From positions 15,574,874 through 15,638,873 of the forward strand of contig OY365807.1 of the NCBI GenBank assembly GCA_959347315.1: a stretch of 64,000 nucleotides of DNA. Direction: 5' to 3'. Below, in pieces: positions 1 to 13,310 of this stretch (position 1 is its first letter; every line of letters starts with the position of its first letter). The position numbers and the translations under genes are program-made. The DNA is from Bimastos eiseni. Lineage: Eukaryota; Annelida; Clitellata; Crassiclitellata; Lumbricidae. Below the pieces are notes generated by a model that saw only the letters and a program-made list of their open reading frames with translations, searched no databases and was not told where the DNA came from.

Positions 1-1016
1 CGGGTTGGGAGACAACAGTTGGAAGGGATGAAGACGAAGGCTGGAGGCAGAAGGTGACGGAAGAGAGGCTGGGGACTGATGCAGAGTTGCCAGTGAAGGA
101 GGGAGTGCGATAGATCAAAGGGAGTAGGGTTAGTGGAAATGGGTTACGAAGATGACTGACTTTCAGGACGATTAATTATGTGGAGCTAGGCTGGTTTTTT
201 TTATTGTTATACAAATCTCATTGCACTTCGTTTTCCTTCCCATACGTGAACAGCGATTTGCAAATTTTCTTACATAAATAGAAAAGAAGTCTGTGTTCAG
301 AATAAGCTTTACACCTTGAAATAAAGAATCCTTATTTATGAAATGTTATCTGAACTCTAACTCTGAATAACTTGTATTGAAGTGGAAATAATTGAGGGCA
401 TATAATATATAATAATAATAATGATAATATTATTGATAATAATAATAATAGTGTCAGGTAGTCCAAAAAACACAAATAATGATGATGATGATGATGATAA
501 CAATAATAACAATAATAACAACGCCGCTTTATAAGGCGCCGTGAACGCGGCCCTAACCACTACAAGGGCGCCGTACAACCTAAAACGAAAGTCAGCAGAC
601 AGGGAGGGTAAGCCTCGGAAAACAGAAACACTTTCAATATGCTTGTGCATAAATAATTATATATATACAAAGTTTTAAAGCACATAGGGCCTACATAGGC
701 TATGCATGTATATATATCTCTCTATATACATATACATACATGATACATGTATAGGATCCTACATCTATAGAATATATATATATAAATAAATTAAATTATA
801 GGGGCCTATAGATATGCCTCAGTCCAAAATTTAGACCTACAATGTATATATGGCCTACATTTTGTACTTCCTACGTGAATGAGACATTCCTGAAAGGCGC
901 AGAACAAATCTCCAGATACACATATACATGTATACCCAGAGGGCCACACTTATACGGCCTTCAGGCTTACAAATGTCAATATAACATATATATATATATA
1001 TGTTATTCTTTTTTTA

Positions 1017-1158
1017 ACCGAAATTTGATACCGCCCTCCTTCCAACATCTTTTGCTCAGAAGTGCACAGGCACACCTCGATGGCGCAATCGCATGTTGTA
1101 CTGCAGAGCTATTGTGCGCGAAGAACTTGCTTAAGGTCCCTACACAGTGACTCCCCGG
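1017..1158 (-). mobile_element. tRNA-derived SINE, 5'-truncated copy
   Basis: GAAATTTGATACCGCCC through AAGGTCCCTACACAGTGAC matches the SINE body and tail in reverse; the tRNA-like head is missing. Confidence 0.78.
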
Positions 1159-2238
1159 CCAATATAGGCCTACATATTGTATCTCAATAAGTTGTTTCTT
1201 TTGTGATCTATGGTCTCGTTTTAGCTTCCAATTTATGCTAGTGTGAGAGATAAATGTTAAACTTGTTGGATTTCTCTCAAATCCAGCATTTGCAGTGTGC
1301 TAAGAGTTATGAAAGATTAACTTACAGCGAAGTGCAGCGTGGATATATATGTCTTACAAAACGGGAAGAAAATCTAATCTGACCACTACTATATGCACTT
1401 TGCAGTAGGCCTATGCGTAGGCCTATGTAAGCCTTATAGGTTCTAAAACGTTATAATTTCACGTGTGCTAGCCTGCTAGATCCTCTTGCAATTCAAAACG
1501 TTTCAACGTATTAAATAATCATTTAAACTTACTGTTAAGGAATATAATAATTTTATCCACTGACAACGCGACGCACTCCTTTGGAAAGTCCAATTGAAAA
1601 AAACGGAACATTTTTTCATTGTGTAAGCCAACTTAAATAACTTCCAGTGAGAAGGACAATTTAGCTTAGGCCTACTATACATGTCTTACATCAGCAATTC
1701 TCAACGTGTAGGTCGCGCGATCCACACAGGGTTCGCCTTACGATTTGCCAGAGGTTGTCTGGAAAAAACATGTTTTCAGCCTTCTATCTCACATAGGCCT
1801 GCAACAATTATGCAATCATGATTATTACACGAATTAACCTCCTACTATAGAGACTTTAATTAATCTTTAATTATTTCTTGTGTTATGATTCATTTAATAA
1901 AATTATTACCAACAAAAAAATGTTAAATTGTTCTGTTAAACAAAGATTGAATATATGCTGTCACGCATGAGGTGTGTGGATTATCAAAATGATAAGAAGT
2001 AAAATGCATGTTAGTAAAACTTCCGTGAAGGCAGCAACTCAATACTTTTAATAGATGGGGGTCGCCACACCTTTGAAAATATTATTAGGGGTTAGCAGGA
2101 CTAAAAGGGTGAGAACCGATATCTTACATTTACATATAAAAAGGTTATAGCGCCTTAGAAGGGCGCATACCATGGTAATGTAATAAATCTGAGGTCCCAA
2201 ATGACTTGATGATGTCTTTGCATACACACTCGTATGTA

Positions 2239-2240
<2 letters not shown>

Positions 2241-2290
<50 letters not shown>
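2241..2290. repeat. (TA)n microsatellite
   Basis: About 25 TA units. Confidence 0.97.
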
Positions 2291-2292
<2 letters not shown>

Positions 2293-3139
2293 CCCATTAT
2301 GTATTTTGGACAACTGTATACAATGTCTATTGTCTTAAACTGTTTGGGGTCGACTCTTTTGTGTATTTGGCACGCAATACTCGTACAGACGTCAATACAG
2401 ACCTTGTCTGGGAGTAAGCGAATATAGACAGACCCTCAGATATCAGATGTAAAAGATAAATCTGGAACGAGGACAAATACGGGCTTGCAATGGAAGAGAG
2501 AGTTTCTACTTTCCATATACATAATGTATCACATGAGTTTTTAAGTATACGGCCAAGGCGGAGGAGACCCGTGAAGACAAACAACCACAACCTCTAAACC
2601 TCCGACAAGAAATATTAAATACCTTCTCAGTGAAATGCAGACTTGATACGAAGGTCCTGTACGCATATTATATATATATATGTGTGTATATATATATATC
2701 GTAAACGTATACATATACAAACTGTATGCCTGTAGTGTGTAGCCTAGTCCTATGCATATATATAAATATATGTATATATATACAATTATACATGCATGTA
2801 GCTATCCAGGCGTGTGATGGTCTGTAGATTATGTAGCCTATGCGTAGGCCTCCATATATGACGCAATCTGAGCTGTATACAGGAAGAATTTGCTGTCGCA
2901 AGAATGTTATTAAGCGCAGTCGTTGACTCTTAACGAGATGCAGTTTAAAGCGATTTAGACGGAACACTCTCCGTTCGGACATTTTGTAGAGATATGCAGA
3001 TAGTTTTATACGGTCATACACGGTACATAGGATACGCCTAGATACAAACGACTGATTATGTAGGCCCTATACAGGCCGAACAAAGATGAATATACAGAGA
3101 GACGGAGCAACACAAGGGCAGATAACTATATGAGCACTC

Positions 3140-3305
3140 ACAGAGAGAGACAGACAGACAGAGACAGAGAGACGTACAGACATACATACAGACGGACAGA
3201 CACACAGACAGACAGATAGACAGATAGATCATAGATAGACAGAGAGAGAAACGGAGAAATGTATACGCACAGACAGGCAGACATACAGACACATGCAGAC
3301 AGAGA
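3140..3305. repeat. GACA-rich simple repeat
   Basis: Interrupted CAGA/GACA units. A related GCAG run lies at 3372-3393. Confidence 0.9.
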
Positions 3306-4756
3306 CAATGACAGAGGCGCACAAATACATTCTATAGGGAACATCACGAACACATAAAACTATGTCACGACAGACAGGCAGGCAGGCAGGCAGATAGACA
3401 GCCAGACAAGGCCATTCATAGGGAGGCAGCCAGACACACAGAGCGAGAGCTATATGATATACAGACGACAAACACTATCAACTGCACCGTGCGCACATAC
3501 ATCACCTGTAGATCTATTTCGGCGTGCGTGCGTGCACCCGTGCCTCTGGATAAAAAGGACTCATGCATTTGACGGAGAGTATTGCGCTCCTTTCCATGCG
3601 TCTCCTATTCCAGCAGCAGCCCTCCTCCGCCTCCACCCTATCCCGCTTCCTCTCTCCTCCCCCCAACCGAGAGGCGGCCACTGACAAGTGACAAAACGAA
3701 TGGAAAAGCACTGTGGAACATTGTTTCAGAATAATATCTAGAGTTCAACACTTTGTCGCTGTCCTCGTGTGAAATGCACACGAACGCCACTGCCGCAACC
3801 AACGCAGACGATAGTTCTCTATAATAACTATCAGTTACCGTAATATTATGCGCTGCAAAGCGCTCCCCCATAGATATCCGATACGCTATAGATATGCGAA
3901 ATATAAGATAGTACGGTATGAGAATATAATACCGTACAGTTTGATATGCGAAATTTAGTCTACGTTCTATGACAGCAATAAATGCAAATGTAATGTGGGC
4001 CTATAGCAACCGAATGACCACGGCCCTATCTGTAGTTGCTAGTTTTTCGCTGAATGGTTTTTGGTAAGACCCGTCACCATTAATTCCCGTTTTTTTTATG
4101 TGTGTCACTGATCCACCATGCAGGCTTGCATCATGTTATGATTATCGTTTACGGTCGCTTCTTGCCCGATATGCGTGTACTTTACAGTCCACATAAAATA
4201 GGGCCTACATAAGTTTATAGGCCTATTAATTGATTTAAGTCCTACAGGCTATAGCTAAATGGTCTGGTACAAGGATCCTAGCTAACATGAGTGTTGCGAC
4301 CGTAAATGTAGACATTACTATCAAATGGGGTGACTGCGGAGATATGGTTCACTAAGAAACAATATCCCAGCAATTTATAAGTTGCTAAAGACTCGATTCT
4401 TTAGTCGTGGCTGGGCTGGGCAGAGTAGGTTACTGAAAAGGAGCTGTATAAATCATCGGAATGCATGAATACAGGCCAATGATGAAAAGGAAATTACATA
4501 CATATGTATAAACATAATTGAATTGACTGATGAACAGGGACCAGTATTATGTAAACAGTAATCAATTACTTACTTTGCAGCAATTTATATAGCTCCTATT
4601 CTGATCTGTCATAGACACATAAAACATACAAACATCACAAACAAATAAACACATACAGAGCTATGTCAATACATAAAAACATATAATATATATATGTATG
4701 TATATATATAATTCATACATAGGCCTCATAGATACATGGGCCTACAATAAAATACA

Positions 4757-4998
4757 ATTGAAATTTAATATCGCCCTTCTTCCAACATTTTTTGCTCATG
4801 AGTGCACACGCCCCGACGACGCAATTGAAGTAACTGTTGTAATGCAGAGCAATTGTGCGCGAAGAACTTGCTCAAGGTACCTACACAGAGACTCCTTGGG
4901 ACTCCTTGGACGAGAGTTGAACCCGCACACTCAGCACACAGGGAGCGTTACGAGCCGACCACTCTTAAAAATCGGCAATCGGCCACTGTGCCACACAA
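4757..4998 (-). mobile_element. tRNA-derived SINE, near-complete copy
   Basis: Reverse complement of the 55564-55797 family: the tail end GAAATTTAATATCGCCC is at 4760, the body at 4790-4900, the B box complement GTTGAACCC near 4918, and the A box end GGCCACTGTGCC at 4981-4992. Confidence 0.8.
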
Positions 4999-5981
4999 TT
5001 TAGAAGTCAACTTTCCATACAGTCATACATCTATACATATAGTGCAAGATACGTACGCAGTGCACACTGCAGGACCACCCACTCTGGACCCTGGTCCTTT
5101 AGAGTACCGACTACACAGCAGCGACGCAAGAAACGACAATGGCCCACCGGAAACGACGCTCTGTAACTCAACAGACGACCAATTCTCACATTAGTGCCGA
5201 ATAACTTACGCGTGTATCATACCTCTCCCGTCTACCCCACGCCGTATAGGCCTACTTCCGGTTGGCCCTTTTGAGAAGTCGGCTGTTACCAAAAGATGTG
5301 GACCACAACGACGCATCTATAGGCCTAAGAGTCGAATTCACACGGACGCCTAAGTTATGTAGGCCTACATATATGGCTCACCCCTTGTATTATTCCCAGA
5401 CGCACATTTGCATGCATGTATATAAGTATTTATATGACGCCTGATCAATATCTCCCCAAAGCAGTTAATCCGGTTGTCTATAGGCTAATTTAAGCTGCGT
5501 TAGTTTGTTTCAGCATTATATTAAGCAACAAGATCAGAAATGGGCGTTCATTCAGTAAAGCGCCGGTAAATAACCTGGACTCCCTGACAATAGCCACTAT
5601 TGTGGGCGCTGAGAGATTTTCGAAGATTTACATTGCATTAATTACAACCATTTGAATCAATTAAAAAAATTTGCAACGCCTATATAAATTTTAAATCCGA
5701 CGCGCAGAGGTTGGGCTGCATATTATATTAGGCCTACATAGTAGTACATACCTATAGGGCAGGCCAAAATATGCAAACGTAGGCCTATGCAAAGGGCGCC
5801 ACTAGAGACAACCTTTCTCCTTCCTGAGATCAGTTCTAAACTTACTAATCGCAAGCACATTGTAGGTAACGTCTCCAACCGAAAATTACTCCGAGATTTG
5901 ACTTCGCAGCTGCATGCGAGTGGCGATTATTGTCGAAAGAGTTTTGCAATAAATAAGTGATCATTCGTCATTTGCGGTTGT

Positions 5982-6080
5982 TCACAGGCAGACACAGGCA
6001 GACACAGGCATAGACAGACAGACACAGGCAGACACAGGCAGACACAGGCAGACACAGGCAGACACAGGCAGACACAGGCA
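5982..6080. repeat. 10-bp minisatellite GGCAGACACA
   Basis: About ten units, one degenerate (ATAGACAGAC). Confidence 0.95.
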
Positions 6081-6708
6081 GATAAACAAACCTAGAGGCG
6101 CAAAACGCGGGCCAAGCAGGCTACAGGAACAAATAGGGTGCCTTGAGGTCTAAGGGCAACTAGGTGTCCATTCCCACTCAGTAGGGCCTAATTCTTCAAA
6201 CAGGGATTACATATTCCTGTATTGCGTTCTCCTTGCCACCCACAGCGTGCTTCGTCATCACCAGCTGACGCTTGTCAATCTTCCAACGGAACGAGATGAT
6301 CCATCTCGTTGTCTTAGCAAAGGCGCTATGGTAGAGAGTGGAAAGGGAAACCACAAAACACGTGTTGCATTCAGATACGGATCACTGCGCTTCGACTACA
6401 AGACTCGTTAGAACATTTGAACCTATGCCTCAATTACAGCATCCCGTGGCATCTCCCGAGTAACTCATGTGCGTGTGTTTGTGTGTGGAAGCCCATGTTA
6501 CCTAGTCCTGTATGTATCTATTTACAGTATGCATACACGCACACACACACACAAACACCTACATTGTATTACACAAACCAATACACACCCATCCAAGAAT
6601 ATACATACACATATAAATACATATATATTTATTTATTTATTTTTATATATCTGAGTAGATTTCTGAAGAGGCGCTATATAAATCCTACAAATAAATAAAA
6701 ATATATGA

Positions 6709-6744
6709 ATGTATGTATGTATGTATGTATGTATGTATGTATGT
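6709..6744. repeat. Short GTAT tetranucleotide run
   Basis: Eight or so units of GTAT, 270 bp upstream of the large ATGT array. Confidence 0.95.
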
Positions 6745-7011
6745 ACATATATGGGCGCAAAATGAAATAGTTCATTAGCCTACTTGTAGATTGTTCTAAG
6801 AGGATGAGCCCACATCGTCGTACGGAAGCGCAGGCCTAGCAGCTCTCCACGAACGGACGAACGCAACGAACGTCGAGAAGGCTGAATGGAAATAGAAGCG
6901 AATAACCAAATGATGCAGTCAGATCACATACCAATTGATTAAATTATAATATATAATGTGATGTGATATGATGTAATATACATGTATATATAGAAGTATA
7001 CCGTAATATAA

Positions 7012-8705
7012 TGTATGTATGTACGTATGTATATATGTATGTTTGTATGGATGTATGTGCGTGTGTGCGTGTGTTCGTGTCTGCGTATATGCGTGTATGC
7101 GTGTATGCATGTATGCATGTATGCATGTATGTATGTATGTATGTATGTATGTATGTATGTATGTATGTATGTATGTATGTATGTATGTATGTATGTATGT
7201 ATGTATGTATGTATGTATGTATGTATGTATGTATGTATGTATGTATGTATGCATGTATGTATGTATGTATGCATGCATGTATGTATGCATGCATGTATGT
7301 ATGTATGTATGTATGTATGTATGTATGTATGCATGTATGTATGTATGTATGTATGTATGTATCTATGTATGTATGTATGTATGGATGTATGTATGTATGT
7401 ATGTATGTATGTATGTATGTATGTATGTATTTATGTATGTATGCATGTATGTATGTATGTATGTATGTATGTATGTATGTATGTATGTATGTATCTATGT
7501 ATGTATGTATGTATGTATGTATGTATCTATGTATGTATGTATGTATGTATGGATGTATGTATGTATGTATGTATGTATGTATGTATGTATGTATGTATGT
7601 ATGTATGTATGTATGTATGTATGTATGTATGTATGTATGTATGTATGTATGTATGTATGTATGTATGTATGTATGTATGTATGTATGTATGTATTTATGT
7701 ATGTATGTATGTATGTATGTATGTATGTATGTATGTATGTATGTATGTATGTATGTATGTATGTATGTATGTATGTATGTATGTATGTATGCATTTATGT
7801 ATGTATGCATGTATGTATGTATGTATGTATGTATGTATGTATGTATGTATGTATGTATGTATGTATGTATGTATGTATGTATGTATGCATTTATGTATGT
7901 ATGCATGTATGTATGTATGTATGTATGTATGTATGTATGTATGTATGTATGTATGTATGTATGTATGTATCTATGTATGTATGTATGTATGTATGTATCT
8001 ATGTATGTATGTATGTATGCATGTATGTATGTATGTATGTATGTATGTATGTATGTATGTATGTATGTATGTATGTATGTATGTATGTATGTATGTATGT
8101 ATGTATGTATGTATGTATGTATGTATGTATGTATGTATGTATGTATGTATGTATGTATGTATGTATGTATGTATGTATGTATGTATGTATGTATGTATGT
8201 ATGTATGTATGTATGTATGTATGTATGTATGTATGTATGTATGTATGTATGTATGTATGTATGTATGTATGTATGTATGTATGTATGTATGTATGTATGT
8301 ATGTATGTATGTATGTATGTATGTATGTATGTATGTATGTATGTATGTATGTATGTATGTATGTATGTATGTATGTATGTATGTATGTATGTATGTATGT
8401 ATGTATGTATGTATGTATGTATGTATGTATGTATGTATGTATGTATGTATGTATGTATGTATGTATGTATGTATGTATGTATGTATGTATGTATGGATGG
8501 ATGTATGTATGTATGTATTTATGTATGTATGTATGTATGGATGGATGGATGTATGTATGTATGTATTTATGTATGTATGTATGTATTTATGTATGTATGT
8601 ATGTATTTATGTATGTATGTATGTATGTATGTATCAATGTATGTATGTATGTATGTATGTATGTATGTATGTATCAATGTATGTATGGATGCATGTAAGT
8701 ATGTT
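7012..8705. repeat. ATGT tetranucleotide array, about 1.7 kb
   Basis: Impure at the left edge (7012-7125), then nearly pure, with a tract of about 470 bp without interruption (8023-8493). Variants (GCAT, TTAT, CTAT, GGAT) mark internal duplications. The unit has no stop in any frame, so long meaningless open frames exist on both strands. Confidence 0.99.
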
Positions 8706-10238
8706 CATGTATCAGTGTATATGTATGCAGGCTTATAATCATCATTATTAAACTGACGATAGGGCAGTATATCCTATATATGTATATATATATATATGCG
8801 CGTGTGTATGTGGGTGTATGCCCATGTGTGCGTGCGTGTGTACATACATATATAGGCTGCAGGATGAACGCTTAGTCAACGTGCTGAGACCTCACTGGGT
8901 GCAGAAGCAATCGTTTTCGACCCACTCGAATCTGACCTACGTCCAGAATTTACCTGAATTATATCTTCATTAGACCTTAATTCAGAACTCGTTGTCCTAA
9001 TCTAGTCGGACTTTTTATCACCTCCCCTCCCCCAGCACAAGCGGACCAAACACATGTTCGCCAAACACCGACGACGCTCAGCCTCACGGACTTCAGCTTT
9101 GCCCACACTCTGTTGAGACCGCATGTGATGTAGCGACGGTATGTTTCAGGTATTAAGGATGGGCGAGGAAGGATGGTAAGACATATAATGGGGTAAGGTC
9201 TTAGGCCACCACTACCTGAACTCTTCAGAAGTTTTTTTTCTTGTGACTGCAGACTAGACGCCTATGAAATGCAAACAATGTTTCATGTAGCGCAATTGAT
9301 TTCGAATCCCACCTCCTCTTTCTCTTTTTACTCCTCCTCATTTTTATCACCTTTTCGTTTTGATATTTACTTTTCTTCAATATTACAGCCTCTTCCTCCT
9401 GCTGCTGCTGCTCTTCCTTCTCCTCCTCCTCCTCCTCGTCGTCCTCCTCCTCTTCCTCCTTTTCCTCTTCTTCCTGTTTTTCAACTCTAATAAAGCTTCC
9501 TCCTGTCTTTTAAATCTCCTCCTTTGTTCCTTCTCCTTATTCGTCTTTGTCGTGCACTTCTTATGCTTTTTTCTCTTTCTCCAACTCTGAAATTCTTCCC
9601 CTTACTACTGTCGGCCCAGCTGGCTGCCTGTCTGCCTGCCTGTCTGTCTGTCTGTCTGTCTGTTTGAGGGTGATGTGGCTTACTTATCATCACCTGCGAA
9701 TTTTCTGAATGAAGCGATGCCAGTGAAGGTGCTATTGATCGCCGCATTTCCAGCAGAACATCAACATCCGACGTCTCACTGACTGACTCTCCCCTTTCCT
9801 CTCCTCCACAAGATCCGCTCTTAATTCACGGCTTTCATCCTGACAGACCGTATACGACATCTAATTGTTATTAATAATCTATTACACGCATCGATAAATA
9901 GGCCTACGTAATAATATACCCAATAGCATCCAGCAGTATATATATATACATATATATGTATGTATATATATGTATATATATATAAATACATTATACATGC
10001 ATGTGTAAGATTATGTGTTGGTCTTATATTCTTATACAACGCATGCTTATATATACACGACATGACACGTATATACATATTTGCTCTGCATATAGATGTT
10101 TGTATAAAATGTAGAACCGTTTGGGGGTCAGCAGGAACTTTTCGGAAATGAAGCCAAACGTGGAAAACTCACAGTGCCTCCCCCTCTCTCACTCGCTCTG
10201 TCTCTCTCTCTGTCTCTCTCTCTGTCTCTCTCTCTGTC

Positions 10239-10273
<35 letters not shown>

Positions 10274-10569
10274 GCATTTGTCCAGGAAGCCACATACATG
10301 CACATTCAAACTGCTGTATACATGCCATGGGCACACGATATCCACGTACACAAACAAATACACGCACAGTCACACGCATTTGTACACAAAATGTACACGC
10401 ACACACATACACAGACACACGTATTCAAACACACAGTACACATGTTCACAAAACAATTTAATGAGTCTATGTGTTAAATAATTAATTATATAAAAATCAG
10501 GGTTGACGGGTTTAGTTGCAAATTTAGTTATGAGATGCGGAAGGATCTGTCTTTGTGTCTTTGTGTCTT
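8706..10569. other. No gene seen; pyrimidine-rich patches
   Basis: CTC/TCC-rich sequence at 9300-9600, a TCTG run near 9640 and TA-rich sequence near 9935-9990. The frames across them are compositional. Confidence 0.6.
10195..10274. repeat. TCTC/TGTC polypyrimidine microsatellite
   Basis: TCTCTCTG units followed by TGTC units; all pyrimidine on the plus strand apart from the G. Confidence 0.93.
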
Positions 10570-10870
10570 GTCTTGTCTTAACCATCGTCGATCCGAGGGT
10601 TGGTCGCTTCATGAACAAGTCTACTCCATCTCTTCCTGTCTCTCGTCTTCTTTAGTAAGTTGTCAAGTGGTCTACCGGTCCATTTTGCCACATTGTCTAT
10701 CCATCGTGTCTTTGGTCTTCCTCGTTTTCTTGCTCCCGGTGTAGTGTCTTGCATGATTTCTTTTTCTAGACAGTTTCCCTCTTTTCTCATCACATGTCCA
10801 AAGTATGTTAATTTCCTCCTTTTTATCAGATTAAGTAGCTCTCGTTCCATGTCTGCTTTCTCCAATACCC
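10570..10870 (-). mobile_element. LINE remnant: reverse transcriptase C-terminus
   Basis: The minus-strand frame 10865-10578 encodes LTYFGHVMRKEGNCLEK, RKRGRPKTRWIDNV and RKRWSRLVHEATNPR, the usual end of many non-LTR polymerases. The stop is followed on the minus strand by AGACAAGACAAGACACAAAG (10577-10556), a short-repeat tail typical of such elements. Only about 95 codons remain. Confidence 0.85.
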
Positions 10871-10893
10871 ACTCGTTTGTGTCTGGACTTTTA

Positions 10894-10988
10894 AAAACCT
10901 CATTTTATAAACCTCATTTTATAAACCTCATTTTATAAACCTCATTTTATAAACCTCATTTTATAAACCTCATTTTATAAACCTCATT
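10894..10988. repeat. 15-bp tandem repeat AAACCTCATTTTATA
   Basis: About six identical units beside the LINE remnant. Confidence 0.96.
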
Positions 10989-11081
10989 TTGAGAAGGACT
11001 TAAAAGCGTCTCACTCGACGACTAGATTTTTACAAATGCGAGTAATTCCGCTTAAACCTAATGAACAATAATTAAACAATA

Positions 11082-11088
11082 ATGATGC

Positions 11089-11146
<58 letters not shown>

Positions 11147-11183
11147 AATAAAAATAATAATTATACTACAACTACTACTACTT

Positions 11184-11264
<81 letters not shown>

Positions 11265-11265
11265 G
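11082..11265. repeat. Compound trinucleotide repeat (TGC, GAT, TAC, TAA)
   Basis: Successive runs GCT, GAT, then CTA and TAA; each block differs from the last by a single base. Confidence 0.95.
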
Positions 11266-11279
11266 TCTTATTGTTACTG

Positions 11280-13310
11280 TTCCATATAATAATATATTAT
11301 AATGATTATTATCGTTATCATTTATTTTGCTTAACTCTTGACATAGAAAAAATCCTTCATACTCTTAAAACATTGCAAATAAACGGCGCCGAAGAGTGAT
11401 AGAATTCAATAAGCATGCAGTTTATTCAATTTTTAATACATACTGTGTTTAAGTTAAGTGAGACTGAATAACAATTAGTAAACTGGACACCGGTCCGGCT
11501 GCAATGTAAACTCTTCCTACCGAATCAAGCCCGCAAAAGCCAATCCTCTCTTTCCGATTCCTGTTCAAAATCCGGGGGTCAAACCGAGGAGTACTCTATT
11601 TGATAGGCGCTATAACAACTATCAATTACTATAGCAATTATTTAGGCCTATAAGTAAAAGAATTAGACAAATATTTAAGTTCTTCGCTGAATCGTTAACA
11701 CCTTGCAACATTAACTTAAATGGAAGTGTTGGTTAGCCCATGTGGGCATGGTATTCCAGAATGATCGACCGAGCATCATCATATTCTCATGTCTGGTTCT
11801 TCGGACGAGACAGAGATTGCGAGATGCCTAGACTCAAGGCGAAACGTCTTTACTATGTTGAAACGTAGAAAAACTTCTGTTTAAAAGGGTATCAGTCTAA
11901 ATCTCGGCTAAGGCAACGTGGTGGCAAGTGAGCCTCGCACAACAACATTTCTTTTGCTTAGCGACTTATCACTTCACCCCTGCACCCACCCAGATAACCC
12001 ACCCTCCAACAATCTCACTTTTTAATTTGCCCTCTGGCGACAAACCAGCCGCCGTAAAAGATCAATCAGTTAACACCTGCCTTCCGTCCGTAACACTCGT
12101 CTGTCTGTCTGTCTGCCTACTTATTTGTATGTATGTCTGTCTGTCCTCTTGTGTTCGTCTTTCGTTGAATGTTGGATCCGTTTTTCTCTTCTACCAGTTA
12201 CCTTTCGTCGCTCCATCTGTGTGATGGATGCAGCCTCCCTTCACTTCTCTTCTTCGTCATCCACCTTCTCCTTTACCTCCTGCTCCTGCAGTCTTTTCCT
12301 TCTCCCTCTTCGACCTTCACCTTCACCTTCTCCGTTTATTTGTTCTTCTGTTACCCCTTATTCTCCTCCTTCACCAAACCCTTTCTTGGTTTCCCCACTT
12401 CCGTTACCATTTCTTCATCGTCTTCCTTTTCATCATTCTCCACCATATTCTCCCCACTGCCGGCTTCTCGTTCAACTCCCTCCTCTAAACCCTTCTCCTC
12501 CTTCTTCCCATCTTCCTCCTCGATCTCTTTCTCTTGCCGTTTGTACTCGCCTGACCTGATCACGGGCGATTGTTTCCGATCTCCTCAGCCAATTCCAACT
12601 TATGGCCCAGATTGTGCGGACTATCTTAAAGGCCGATCCGCCACCGAAGCAACTCTTTGGGGTGGGGTCGACCAGGCCCTCTAGTGACAGGTGACAGCGA
12701 AACAAATGGGCGACGTAACCAATCCTGATGCTGTGCTGACGTCAGGAGGCGCGGACTACAGAGTTATGATTAATAACTCTAATTACCCCCAATGCGATCA
12801 CTGCGACAACGAAGCGCTTAACACTACGAGTTGTTGGTGTTCGGTCGAGTTACTTCTTAGACTGGGGAGAATTCCTCGTCCATTGGGTGTGCTGTTGTCT
12901 TCGTTGTTTGCAAGACCTCGTAATCATCTGGAAGTTAATTGTCTCAGGAAAGGATTGTACAAAGCTTTAAAGGATCTGGGAGGTGTTTTCCAACAGAGAT
13001 CGTCTTTTCGCACCTTTCTCAAACTAATAGGAATGAATTTGGAGAATCTTCTGACGGGTAGGACTGATATGCTCCAAGCATCAGAACGAGCCTAAAGAGC
13101 TACAAACATGTAATGTAATGTAGCCTAAGTGATGAAAGTCGCTGTAATGTACAAACACTCCACGAATGATATACCAGAAGCTTTTGTAATTGAACACAAT
13201 TTCTCTTCACCTGCCAATGATATTTAGGGTCCTTTTTGCATGTATTGCTGCAGCACACGGTCTGTCGCCTTTCCTGTCAGGAGTAGAAAGGATTCCGTTG
13301 TTGTCAAGTG
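11280..13310. other. No supported gene; one unassigned open frame
   Basis: TCC-rich sequence at 12240-12540. A 134-codon open frame at 12691-13095 (MTAKQMGDVTNPD ... DMLQASERA) has mixed composition but no recognised domain and no splice support; left unassigned. Confidence 0.5.

Larger units (their letters stand above)
1159..4756. other. No gene seen; AT-rich with simple repeats
   Basis: Frames are short and broken. AGGCCT words are frequent. Nothing else recognised apart from the listed repeats. Confidence 0.6.
4999..7011. other. No gene seen
   Basis: Apart from the 10-bp minisatellite and a (CA)n-rich stretch near 6535, no coding or RNA signal found. Confidence 0.6.

Noticed and set aside
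5982..6080. CRISPR-like regular repeats
   Set aside because: Units are contiguous with no unique spacers; this is a eukaryotic minisatellite.
6944..8751. Open frames of 320-578 codons reading MYVC or HTYI repeats on both strands
   Set aside because: By-products of the ATGT tetranucleotide, which has no stop in any frame; all three forward frames are open equally.
9269..9590. Leucine-rich and proline-rich frames
   Set aside because: CTC/TCC-rich low-complexity DNA.
12125..12705. Overlapping Ser/Pro-rich frames up to 171 codons
   Set aside because: Pyrimidine-rich sequence open in several frames at once; no domain and no splice context.
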